15,434 bases of DNA from Acidobacteriota bacterium (lineage in GTDB: Bacteria; Acidobacteriota; Thermoanaerobaculia; Multivoradales; UBA5704), in NCBI GenBank assembly GCA_003223675.1, contig QHVW01000164.1:1-15434 (forward strand), written 5' to 3'. Both the position numbers and the translations under genes were made by a program. Shown here piece by piece: positions 1 to 7,467 of the stretch. Position 1 is the stretch's first letter, and every line of letters starts with the position of its first letter. The notes under the pieces were generated by a model. The model did not search any database and had not been told where the DNA came from. It saw only the letters and a list, made by a program, of their open reading frames with translations.

Positions 1-345
1 CCGTTCGTCTTCAACTGGAAGGACCAGTGGGTCTACGCCCTGGGTGCGGACTACCGCCTGAATCCCCAACTCACGCTGCGGGCCGGCTACAACTACGGCA
101 CCAATCCCGTGCCGAGCTCCACGCTGACGCCGCTGTTCCCGGCCACCGTCGAGAAGCATCTCACGGCGGGATTCGGCTGGCTCTCCGGCAACAAGACCTT
201 CGATTTCGCCATCGAGCGCGCCTTCAACAAGCGCGTCACCAACAACAACCCCGACCCGCAGGTGAACCCCTTCGGCCCCGGCGCGCGCGTGGATCACAGC
301 CAGTGGACCGTGAGCCTGGGAATCTCCTGGGTGCTGGACCGCTGA
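1..345 (+). CDS. Outer-membrane transport protein, FadL/OmpP1/TodX family (3' end only)
   Basis: The reading frame is open from base 1 and ends at TGA 343-345, giving the last 114 residues of a protein whose start lies outside the window. The fragment has alternating beta-strand character with segments of the form ALGADYRLN, LTLRAGYNYG and HLTAGFGW, and a PVPSSTLTPLFPATVEKH-type loop. These resemble the C-terminal strands of FadL/OmpP1 porins, which pass long-chain fatty acids or other hydrophobic compounds across the outer membrane. The protein ends in a strand with aromatic and aliphatic residues (VSLGISWVLDR), roughly as outer-membrane beta-barrels do, although the very last residue is Arg rather than Phe or Trp. 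A cytochrome-like gene follows 17 bases later and may be co-transcribed. Family assignment is from remembered motifs; the substrate is unknown. Confidence 0.82.
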   Translation, partial: PFVFNWKDQWVYALGADYRLNPQLTLRAGYNYGTNPVPSSTLTPLFPATVEKHLTAGFGWLSGNKTFDFAIERAFNKRVTNNNPDPQVNPFGPGARVDHSQWTVSLGISWVLDR

Positions 346-362
346 GCGGGTAAGGAGGAGCC

Positions 363-740
363 ATGAAACGTTACCTCATCTTCGGCCTCGTCCTGACCAC
401 CGCGATGGCGCTCTCCTGGACCGCCGGAGGGGACCGGGCTCAGGCGTCGAACAAGATCGCCCAGAAGGAAGGGCTGCCGTGCACCACCTGCCACGACAAG
501 CCCGGCAGCAAGCTGCTCACCGACCAGGGCATGTACTACCAGGAGATGCACACGCTGAAAGGCTACGACGACGTGGTGGTGGCGTTCTCGCACTGCACGA
601 CCTGCCATGAGAAGAAGCCGGGCTCCAAACACCTCACCGAGCGCGGCGAGCGCTACAAGTGGGTGGTGAACGACATGGAGGGGCTGCGCCAGTGGCTGTG
701 GGAGAACCATCCCGTCGTCAAGCGCGAGCCGCCGAAGTAA
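363..740 (+). CDS. Small exported two-haem c-type cytochrome-like protein
   Basis: A 125-residue protein. It begins with a signal peptide (MKRY, then a hydrophobic run to about residue 20, with likely cleavage after AQA at 26-28), so it should act outside the cytoplasmic membrane. Two CTTCH motifs (residues 40-44 and 78-82) fit the CxxCH covalent haem-c signature. Extra histidines (63, 77, 90, 116) could be distal ligands. The two haem segments are internal copies: CTTCH, then a lysine-rich PGSK, then LT..G..Y, appears twice. The start is fixed by a strong AAGGAGG at 352-358, five bases before the ATG. It follows the FadL-type gene by 17 bases and precedes a terminator-like hairpin. A role in periplasmic electron transfer is the natural reading, but no specific cytochrome family was recognised. 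A CxxC zinc/structural protein is the alternative. Confidence 0.7.
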   Translation: MKRYLIFGLVLTTAMALSWTAGGDRAQASNKIAQKEGLPCTTCHDKPGSKLLTDQGMYYQEMHTLKGYDDVVVAFSHCTTCHEKKPGSKHLTERGERYKWVVNDMEGLRQWLWENHPVVKREPPK

Positions 741-768
741 GGCCGGCAACCCCTCAGCCCCACAAACC

Positions 769-803
769 AGCCCGGGCCGAGCCTTCGGCCCGGGCTTTGC
801 GTT
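769..803 (+). terminator. Rho-independent-type terminator hairpin
   Basis: Perfect 12-base-pair stem AGCCCGGGCCGA / TCGGCCCGGGCT (769-780 and 785-796) with a GCCT loop, followed by TTTGCGTT, which is only partly T-rich. It lies 29 bases after the cytochrome stop and before the PP2C pair, so it probably ends the FadL/cytochrome transcript. The weak T-tract keeps confidence below certainty. Confidence 0.7.
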
Positions 804-902
804 CGCGGGAGCTCACGGCACGGGCGAAGAAACGGCGGTAAGATGCGGCGGAGCCCGCTCCGAGAACCCTGGCGGCTGAAGCGCGTATTCACGAATGAAG
901 AG

Positions 903-3206
903 ATGAGCCCCAGCGTCCATACCCGCCGGAATCTGCTGCTCGGGGCCGTCCTGGGGCTCCTCGCCCTGGCGGCGGGGATCGCCCTGGCGGACACTTTCCT
1001 GCCCGAGTGGCGGGCGGGCGAGCCGCTGGCCGAGTCGGTCTATCGGAACCGGTACCGGGAGATGGCCGCGCGGGCCGGCCTCGTCCTGGAGCCCGGAGAG
1101 CCCAGCCTCTTCCTCGTTACCCGCAACGTGCTGCAGCTCGAGCCGTACCGGCCGCTCGGTGACGGCGGCTCGGCTTGGCTCCTCGCCACCCGTAGCGCGA
1201 TCTGTGTCCAGGCGGTCCACAACGGGCAGGAAGCCCCGGGGGCCGCTCCGCTGGGCCTGACAGGGATCTTCGCCTTGAACGGCCAGCCCGAATTCGTCAC
1301 TTGGTGGGCGCGCGACCTTCTACAGCTCTACTCGCCGACGAGCTTCTTCGCCTCCGAGTCCCCTCTGGCCGACGCTCTGGCGCCTCAGCTCCTAGCTCCC
1401 GGGGAGAGCCTCGGCGCCAAGCAGAGCGACCGGATCTCCAATCTGCCGCGCGTGGCCTATGCGCTCCGCGGCGGCCAGCGCCCGCAGTTCCTGTTTGGCA
1501 CCGCCGCTCCGCAGCAAGGGCTCCTCGAGCGCATGCCGGGAGCCCTGACGCCGGCGCGTCTGGCGAACGCTGAGGGAGCGACTCTCCAGATGGCCAGCCT
1601 GTTCTTTCGCGGCCTCCTGACGCTCCTCGGCCTGATCGCCCTGTTCACGGCCCTCGCCCTGCAGGCCCGGATCGGCGTCGTCAACGCCGCCGTCCTCTCC
1701 TGCGCCGCCCTGGCCTCGATGCTCCCGGGGCTGCCGGCGGCCTCCTTGTGGTCGGCCGGGCTCCCTTTCGTCGTGGTCTCCGGGATCGAGATCTTCCTCC
1801 TCTGGGCCTGCGCGGAGTCGCTGCTGCGCTCCACCTCGCCGGATTTCACCACTAGCCTGGACGCTCTGCGGGCCGGCCGGCTGGGCCCGCGCGGCGGCCG
1901 GGCCCTGCTCGTCGGCTTCAGCTTCGGCGCGGCCCTGGGCGGCCTCCGGTTGGGGCTGCTTTCGCTGGCGGAGCTCCTCCCCGGCGTCTGGCCCGCGCGG
2001 TCCAGTGTGGCCCTGCCGCTCTTTCAGCCCTTCGGCAGCCCGATCACGCAGGGTATCGGCCTGGCGGGAGGCGTGGCCCTCGCCCTCGCTCTCGCCGTGC
2101 GCGTGCTGCCCGTCCGCTGGGCGCCCGCGGCCGCGGCTCTGATCGCGGGCCTCCTCCTCCGCCCTGTTCCGGTGGAGCCCAGCCTGACGGCCGGTCTGGC
2201 CGCCAACCTGCTCTTCACGGGCCTGCTGGTCTGGATCGGCCGCCGCCACGGGTTGACCGCCCTGCTCACGGCCTCCCTGCTTGCCATGCTGCTCCCCGCG
2301 GCCGCTCTCGCGTTTCGCTATCTGAGCTGGATGCCGGGGACCTTGGCCCTGGCGGCCGGTCTCGCCGCGGCAGCGCCAGTGCTCGGCTGGCTGGGCCTTT
2401 CACGCTCCGCCACCGCCGAGGTGCAACGATTGTCGCCGCCGGTGTTCGTACGGCGCCTGGAGGAGGAGAGGCGCTTCCGCAACGAGATGGAGCTGCTGGC
2501 CAAGATGCAGCGGGCCCTGCTGCCGCGGACCCTCCCCCGCGTCGAAGGCTACGAGCTCGCCGCCCAATCGGTGATCGCCAACGAGGCGGGAGGCGACCTC
2601 TACGACGTGCTGAGCGACGAGGACGGCTACGTCTGGATCGCGGCCGGGGACGTCGCCGGTCACGGCTACTCCTGCGCCATCGCCCAGGCGATGACCAAGG
2701 CGGCGCTCGCCAGCCTCGTCGGCCGGCGGCGGACACCCGCGGAGGTCCTGCAGCGCGCCGACCGCGTGTTGCGGGCGGCCGGAGCCCGGCGCAACTTCAC
2801 CAGCCTCGCCCTGCTCCGTCTCCGCCCCGAGACCGGCGAGGCCCTGATGAGCAACGCCGGCCATCCCTACCCCCTCATCCTCGCGGACGGGGAGGTCGCC
2901 GAGGTGGAGCTGCCTTCGCTGCCCCTGGGCCTGGGCCCTCCCCGGCGCTACGAGGACCGCGCCTTCCACCTGCCTCCCGGCAGCGCCATCGTCTTCTGCT
3001 CCGACGGCCTGTTCGAGGCGTCGGACGGCGACGGCAGGATCTACGGCTTCGACCGTCTGCGCGAGCTGCTGCGCGGACCCGGCTCCCAGCCGGCCGCGAA
3101 GATCCTGGAGATCCTGCTGGCCGACTGGCGGCGGCACCTGCGCGCGGCGCGGTCGCTCGACGACACCACGGTGCTGGTGCTCCGGCGGCGGGAGGGAGAA
3201 GGCTGA
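903..3206 (+). CDS. Membrane-anchored SpoIIE/RsbU-type PP2C serine phosphatase, first tandem copy
   Basis: About 767 residues from the ATG at 903. An in-frame ATG at 843 would add 20 residues, but the paralogue downstream aligns from 903 (PEWR at 34-37 here, 37-40 there) and bases 843-902 have lower third-position G+C. Order: membrane anchor (11-30); extracytoplasmic region (about 31-233) of no recognised family; some eight to nine hydrophobic segments (about 234-499); linker helix with MQRALLP (535-541); PP2C domain (about 545-765). Metal and catalytic motifs are intact: GGDLYD (563-568), GDVAGHG (582-588), NAGHPYP (651-657), SDGLFEA (700-706), DDTT (753-756). RsbU/SpoIIE-type enzymes dephosphorylate serine on anti-sigma-antagonist proteins; the partner is not in the window. 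Its stop overlaps the next start (TGATG), implying translational coupling. Confidence 0.88.
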   Translation: MSPSVHTRRNLLLGAVLGLLALAAGIALADTFLPEWRAGEPLAESVYRNRYREMAARAGLVLEPGEPSLFLVTRNVLQLEPYRPLGDGGSAWLLATRSAICVQAVHNGQEAPGAAPLGLTGIFALNGQPEFVTWWARDLLQLYSPTSFFASESPLADALAPQLLAPGESLGAKQSDRISNLPRVAYALRGGQRPQFLFGTAAPQQGLLERMPGALTPARLANAEGATLQMASLFFRGLLTLLGLIALFTALALQARIGVVNAAVLSCAALASMLPGLPAASLWSAGLPFVVVSGIEIFLLWACAESLLRSTSPDFTTSLDALRAGRLGPRGGRALLVGFSFGAALGGLRLGLLSLAELLPGVWPARSSVALPLFQPFGSPITQGIGLAGGVALALALAVRVLPVRWAPAAAALIAGLLLRPVPVEPSLTAGLAANLLFTGLLVWIGRRHGLTALLTASLLAMLLPAAALAFRYLSWMPGTLALAAGLAAAAPVLGWLGLSRSATAEVQRLSPPVFVRRLEEERRFRNEMELLAKMQRALLPRTLPRVEGYELAAQSVIANEAGGDLYDVLSDEDGYVWIAAGDVAGHGYSCAIAQAMTKAALASLVGRRRTPAEVLQRADRVLRAAGARRNFTSLALLRLRPETGEALMSNAGHPYPLILADGEVAEVELPSLPLGLGPPRRYEDRAFHLPPGSAIVFCSDGLFEASDGDGRIYGFDRLRELLRGPGSQPAAKILEILLADWRRHLRAARSLDDTTVLVLRRREGEG

Positions 3207-5515
3207 TGCCGGCCGGCCGCGCCGGCGGCAGCTCTCGGCCGGGTTCGCTCCTCGCGGCCGGCGCGGGCCTTCTCGTCTTCGCCCTGGGTGTCGCGCTGGC
3301 CCTGAGCGCCCTTCCCGAGTGGCGGACCGGCCCGCTGCCACCCCGTGGCTTCTTTCGAGCGCGATTTCAGGAGATGGCCCGACGGACGGGCTTCCAGCCG
3401 GCCGGCGAGCCGGAGGTCTCCCTGGCCTCCCGCAGCAACCGCTCCCTGCAAGAGATCTACGCCGATCAGGGAGAGCAGGCCTCCTCCTGGCTCGCCAGGA
3501 CGCGCACCGGGCTCCTCGCCGAAGTCTCGCAGACCGTCCACCAGCCGGGCGATCCATTGGATCAGACCCTTGTCGTGGGCTTCTCCCTGGACGGCCGGCC
3601 GTTCAGCGCCGAATGGACCGAGCCCGACGCGTCCCCTTTCGGCCGCATGGACGTCCAGCGGTATGAGGGCATGGCCGATCTCCTGGAAAGGCAGTTGACG
3701 GCGCCGGGCGAGTCGCTGGGGCCCAAGCGGGAAGGGCGTCTTCTTGTGGGGCCGCAGTACTGGCGCATCCGCGACCTTGCCGGGAGCTCGCCGCGGCAGC
3801 AGGTGTCCGTCCTCCTCGCGCCTCCCCTCCAGGTGTCCACCAGCCGGGAGCCCGCCGTGGCCGGCAGAGGCTATGTCCTCGTCAACCCCTACCAGATCCT
3901 CACCACCTTTTTTCTTTTCGTCCCCCTGGCGCTCGCCGCGGCGGTGGTCTTCCTGGCCCTGTTGATGCGGTCCCGGATCGATCTCGTCAACGGCGCCCTG
4001 CTCGCCGCGCTCGCTCTGGTTTCGGTGAGCCCGGCCTGGGTGAGAGGGCTCCAGCAACCGATCTTCTGGCTCATTCCCAACCTGCTCTTCGGCGCCGCCG
4101 GCAAGGCCCTGTGGATCTTCTTCGTCTGGTCGGCGGGTGAATCGCTGCTGCGGGCGACCGATCCCCAGTTCACCACCAGCCTGGACACCCTCCGCCGTGG
4201 GCGTCTCGGGCCTCGCGGCGGCCGCGGGCTCCTCACCGGCTTCGCCCTGGGGAGCGGGCTGGCGGGCACCCGCCTCGCCCTCTATTCCCTGGCGGTCCTC
4301 CTGCCGGCCGTCTCGCCGGCGGGCCCCAGCGTGCCGCTGCCGGCCTTCCGGGCCGATGGGAGCCCCATCCTCGACGGCCTCTGGATCGCCGCCGGCGTGA
4401 CGCTGCTCACCGCGCTGGCCGTACGCTTCCTGCCGGGCCGCTGGTCCCTGCCTGCGGCGGCTCTCCTCGGCGGCTTCGTCCTCTCCCCGTTCCGCCTCCT
4501 CCCCTTCCCGGTCGAGTGGGCCGTGAGCGCCCTCTGGATCGGAGCGCTGGTCTGGACCTGCCGGCGGCTGGGCCTGACGGTGCTGCTGTCCGCCGCCGTG
4601 GTCTCGTTCCTGCTCCCGGCCGCGGCGCTCTCCGGGCTGCATCCCGGCTGGCTGCAGGGCTCCTTCGCCTTGACGGCGGCCCTCACTGCCGGCTTCCTGA
4701 TCCTGGGGGCCGTGGGGATCTCCCGTTCCGAGCAGACGGAGAGCTCCGCCGAGCCGCCGCCGCCCTTCATGCGCCGTCTGGTCGAAGAGAGGCGCATCCG
4801 CCACGAGGTGGATCTGCTCTCGCGGATGCAGCTCGGCCTGCTCCCCCAGGAGATGCCGCGGCTGGAGGGCTATCAGATCGCCGCCCGCTCGGTGCTCGCC
4901 GGCGAGGCCGGCGGCGACCTCTACGACTTCCTGCGCGACGACGCCGGAGGCCTCTGGATCGCCGCCGGGGACGTGGCCGGCCACGGCTACTCGTGCGCGG
5001 TGGCCCAGGCGATGATCAAGGCGGGGCTGCTGAGCCTCGTCGAGATAGGCGAGACCCCCGCCAGCGTGCTGCGGCGGCTCGACCCGGTGCTGCGCGGCGT
5101 CACCACGGACCACAGCTTCGCCAGCCTCGCCCTGATCCGGCTCGACCCGGAGACCGGCGAAGCCCGGCTCGCCAACGCCGGCCACCCCTATCCGCTGGTC
5201 ATGGAGCCCGGCCGGGTGGTCGAGATCGACCTCCCCGGACTGCCGCTCGGCCGCGGCCCCGTGCAGGCCTACGCCGACCGCGATTTCCGGCTGCCGCGCG
5301 GGAGCACCCTCGTCCTCTGCTCCGACGGCCTGTTCGAGGCGCTGGACCGCAACGGCAACGCCTACGGCTTCGAGCGCGCCCGCGAGGTGGTGCGGGCCAT
5401 GGGACACCGCCCCGCCGTCGAGATCGTCGACGCCCTGCTCAACGACTGCCGCCGCCACCTCGGCGCGGAGCAGGCTCCGGACGACGTGACGGTGGTGGTG
5501 GTGAAGCGGGGGTAG
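3206..5515 (+). CDS. Membrane-anchored SpoIIE/RsbU-type PP2C serine phosphatase, second tandem copy
   Basis: 769 residues, same architecture as the upstream gene, so the pair arose by tandem duplication. Order: anchor (about 14-34); extracytoplasmic region (35-230); multiple membrane segments (about 231-505); linker with MQLGLLP (541-547); PP2C domain (about 550-769). Catalytic motifs are complete: GGDLYD (569-574), GDVAGHG (588-594), NAGHPYP (657-663), SDGLFEA (706-712), DDVT (759-762). The ATG at 3206-3208 shares its A with the upstream TGA, and GGAGGGAGAAGG sits just before it. The extracytoplasmic regions have diverged between the copies, while a cytoplasm-facing loop (residues 312-346) and the catalytic domain are well conserved. 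This suggests two inputs feeding one output type; that is inference. The stop at 5513-5515 directly abuts the stop of the minus-strand RDD gene. Confidence 0.88.
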   Translation: MPAGRAGGSSRPGSLLAAGAGLLVFALGVALALSALPEWRTGPLPPRGFFRARFQEMARRTGFQPAGEPEVSLASRSNRSLQEIYADQGEQASSWLARTRTGLLAEVSQTVHQPGDPLDQTLVVGFSLDGRPFSAEWTEPDASPFGRMDVQRYEGMADLLERQLTAPGESLGPKREGRLLVGPQYWRIRDLAGSSPRQQVSVLLAPPLQVSTSREPAVAGRGYVLVNPYQILTTFFLFVPLALAAAVVFLALLMRSRIDLVNGALLAALALVSVSPAWVRGLQQPIFWLIPNLLFGAAGKALWIFFVWSAGESLLRATDPQFTTSLDTLRRGRLGPRGGRGLLTGFALGSGLAGTRLALYSLAVLLPAVSPAGPSVPLPAFRADGSPILDGLWIAAGVTLLTALAVRFLPGRWSLPAAALLGGFVLSPFRLLPFPVEWAVSALWIGALVWTCRRLGLTVLLSAAVVSFLLPAAALSGLHPGWLQGSFALTAALTAGFLILGAVGISRSEQTESSAEPPPPFMRRLVEERRIRHEVDLLSRMQLGLLPQEMPRLEGYQIAARSVLAGEAGGDLYDFLRDDAGGLWIAAGDVAGHGYSCAVAQAMIKAGLLSLVEIGETPASVLRRLDPVLRGVTTDHSFASLALIRLDPETGEARLANAGHPYPLVMEPGRVVEIDLPGLPLGRGPVQAYADRDFRLPRGSTLVLCSDGLFEALDRNGNAYGFERAREVVRAMGHRPAVEIVDALLNDCRRHLGAEQAPDDVTVVVVKRG

Positions 5516-5522
5516 CTACCCC
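5509..5522. repeat. 14-base palindrome over two abutting convergent stop codons
   Basis: GGGGTAGCTACCCC is a perfect palindrome whose centre (5515/5516) is the boundary between the plus-strand TAG of the second PP2C gene and the minus-strand TAG of the RDD gene. A hairpin with a 5-base-pair stem and AGCT loop followed by TTCTT is possible on the plus transcript. It may act as a minimal terminator, or simply result from two TAG codons meeting. Confidence 0.5.
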
Positions 5523-6469
5523 TTCTTCCGCTCCTGCCGCTGCCCGAAGAGCATCTTCTGCTCCAGCCGTCCCCGCTGCGCGCGGTAGAAGGCGTCGAGG
5601 AAGCGGCGCGGCTGGACGTCCCAGCGCTCGCGGGGCCAGCCGATCTTGGTCTTGATCTTGTCGCAGACCTCCTCCAGGATGCTCCCGTCGAGCACCCCCT
5701 GATCGTCGCGCCGCAGGAGGTCCTCCAGCACCTGGAGCTCGTGGATGCCGTAGATGTCGAGCTGCTGGCGGGTGAACGGAAACTCCTCCGCCACGGGCTC
5801 CGGCGCGAAGGCCGGCGTGGGTGGCGGCGGCGACCAGCGCGCGGCCGGGCGCTCGCGGCGCTCCGCCGGGCGGGTCACGCCACGATCCGTGAGGTCCCCG
5901 AGCAGGACCGCCACCGGCGCCTTGACCACGATCGTGCCCGCCACCAGATCGCCGCAGCGCAGGCGGTCTTTGTTGAACAGGGGCATGAAAGCGAAGGCCA
6001 GGAGCCAGACCGCGGCGATCAGCCGGCCCCAGACCGGGGCCTCGGGAAGCATCTGGTCGGGCGCCAGGAGCACCAGGAGAGGCAGTTGAAGCTCCAGGTT
6101 CCGCATCAGGTTGCGGGCGACCACCGCCTCCGCCGTGAGCGGTCCGCCATCGCGCGAGATCACCCGCAGCTCCGCCTTGCGCTTGCCGAAGGTCACCCCG
6201 CCCCGGTGCGCCTCGAAGTAGATGAAATAGAAATTCCACAGCAGGAAGCCCACCAGGAGCGCCACCGAGAATCCAAGCTCCTTCAACCCGAGGGCCGCGC
6301 TGATTCCGGCGAGCACCCAGACGCCCAGGGTGGCGAGAAAGATCAGCAGGGTGTCGAGCAGGAAGGCGCTGATGCGGTCGCCGGCCGAGCCCACCACGAA
6401 GGGGAGCGACAGCCCCTCCGGGGTCAGCACCGGATGGACGCGCGTCTTGTCGAGCGACACGGCGCTCAT
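5516..6469 (-). CDS. RDD-family membrane protein with C-terminal helical extension
   Basis: 317 residues. The RDD domain spans about 28-182: AGDRISAFLLD (29-39) with the Arg and Asp pair, GKRKAELRV (95-103), an R-x-x-R segment (119-123) and the closing RCGDLVAGTIVV (171-182). Hydrophobic helices lie near 37-60, 66-85, 128-136 and 148-165. After a proline-rich linker (212-225) there is a soluble, charged helical region (about 233-317) containing YGIHELQVLEDLL and a FL..FY..QR segment. RDD proteins are membrane proteins of varied or unknown role. The ATG overlaps the SpoIIM stop by four bases (ATGA, 6466-6469), so it is the last coupled gene of the MoxR cluster. The role of the extension is unknown; contact with the neighbouring cluster proteins is a guess. 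Confidence 0.87.
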   Translation of the reverse strand: MSAVSLDKTRVHPVLTPEGLSLPFVVGSAGDRISAFLLDTLLIFLATLGVWVLAGISAALGLKELGFSVALLVGFLLWNFYFIYFEAHRGGVTFGKRKAELRVISRDGGPLTAEAVVARNLMRNLELQLPLLVLLAPDQMLPEAPVWGRLIAAVWLLAFAFMPLFNKDRLRCGDLVAGTIVVKAPVAVLLGDLTDRGVTRPAERRERPAARWSPPPPTPAFAPEPVAEEFPFTRQQLDIYGIHELQVLEDLLRRDDQGVLDGSILEEVCDKIKTKIGWPRERWDVQPRRFLDAFYRAQRGRLEQKMLFGQRQERKKG

Positions 6470-7467
6470 GCCGGCCCCTCCGGCGCCCGCCGCCCCACGG
6501 CGAGGAAGTACCAGGTCCAGAAGACGAGCGTCAGAGTGGCGAGGGCCCAGCGGACCCCCACGTCGTGCACCACCTGGCGGAAGATCCCCTCGATCAGACC
6601 GGCCATCAGGAACATGGCGACGGCCCCCAGGGCCAGCAGCGCCACCTCCCGCCCCTGGAGGGCGAGGTTGCGCAGGCGGGTGTGCCGGCCGGGGAAGACG
6701 AGCGCGGCGCCGAGCGCCATGCCGGCCGCGCCGCTTAAGGCAACCGCGCTCAGCTCGGTGATGCCATGCGGCAGCACCCAGGCCCAGAACTCCGCCCCCA
6801 TCCCGCGCGTCTGGTAGAGGGCCGCCATCGCTCCCAGCTCCAGGCCGTTGAAGAACAGCAGATAGATCACCGGCACCCCGGCCACGAAGCCGACGGCGAA
6901 GCAGACCATGCCGATCTTGGCGTTGTGCGTGAAGAGGAAGGTGGCGAAGAGTCCCAGCGGCCCCGCCTCGCCGCTATAGAGGATGTCCCGCAGCTCCTTG
7001 TCCGAGGCGGCGGGATTGCGCCCCTGCGCCATGGCGTCGCCCACCAGGCTGTAGTAGCGCTCCGGATCGGCCAGGACCAGCCGGTAGCCGGTGAGCACGC
7101 CGAGCCCCAGCAGGGCATAGGCGGCGAGCACGAAGACGAAATAGCGGCGCACCGCCCACGGGAACCGCTGCAGGAAGAAATCCGCCACCGCCTCCCCCAC
7201 CCGCCGCTTGGCACCGTAGACGGCGATGTAGGCGCGGCTCACCAGGGCGGTCAGATAGTCGAGCAGGTTCTTGTCCAGGCTGATCGCCGTGGCCACCGAG
7301 AGCGAGCTGACGGCGCTCCGGTAGAGCACCGGCAGACGGTGAAGCTCGTCCGCCGTCAGGCTCTCCAGCCCCTTCTTCTCCAGCCGCGCGAGCAGCTCCT
7401 CGAGCTCCTTCCAGGCGGCCTCCCGCTCGCGGCGGAACTGGGCGGATTTGAGATCGAATTCGGGCAT
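6466..7467 (-). CDS. SpoIIM-family (DUF95) integral membrane protein
   Basis: 333 residues starting at ATG 7467-7465, which shares a base with the DUF58 stop (TGATG on the minus strand). A soluble, charged helical N-terminus (1-105) precedes about six membrane segments: 108-131, 170-180, 186-206, 228-258, 274-294 and 305-324. Family landmarks are FLFTHNAKIG (177-186), LLFFNGLELGAM (203-214) and the conserved LPHGITELSAVALSGAAG (232-249). The name comes from the Bacillus sporulation protein SpoIIM, but most members are in non-sporulating bacteria. In this cluster type the gene regularly sits beside MoxR, DUF58 and RDD genes. It has no proven activity; a permease or scaffold role is possible. 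The same frame stays open far upstream through DUF58 and MoxR, which is a high-G+C artefact and not a fusion. Confidence 0.87.
   Translation of the reverse strand: MPEFDLKSAQFRREREAAWKELEELLARLEKKGLESLTADELHRLPVLYRSAVSSLSVATAISLDKNLLDYLTALVSRAYIAVYGAKRRVGEAVADFFLQRFPWAVRRYFVFVLAAYALLGLGVLTGYRLVLADPERYYSLVGDAMAQGRNPAASDKELRDILYSGEAGPLGLFATFLFTHNAKIGMVCFAVGFVAGVPVIYLLFFNGLELGAMAALYQTRGMGAEFWAWVLPHGITELSAVALSGAAGMALGAALVFPGRHTRLRNLALQGREVALLALGAVAMFLMAGLIEGIFRQVVHDVGVRWALATLTLVFWTWYFLAVGRRAPEGPA

Noticed and set aside
843..902. ATG 843 as start of the first PP2C gene
   Set aside because: The 20 extra residues have no counterpart in the tandem paralogue and weaker third-position G+C; ATG 903 aligns. 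It is not excluded, only less likely.
1392..2249. 285-codon open frame antisense to the first PP2C gene
   Set aside because: Low-complexity Gln/Gly/Arg/Ala translation without domain features, opposite a supported membrane protein.
3041..5458. 805-codon open frame antisense to the second PP2C gene
   Set aside because: It mirrors a well-supported gene with intact catalytic motifs. Its translation is compositionally biased (Gly, Glu, Arg, Gln) with no domain; long antisense frames are expected at this G+C.
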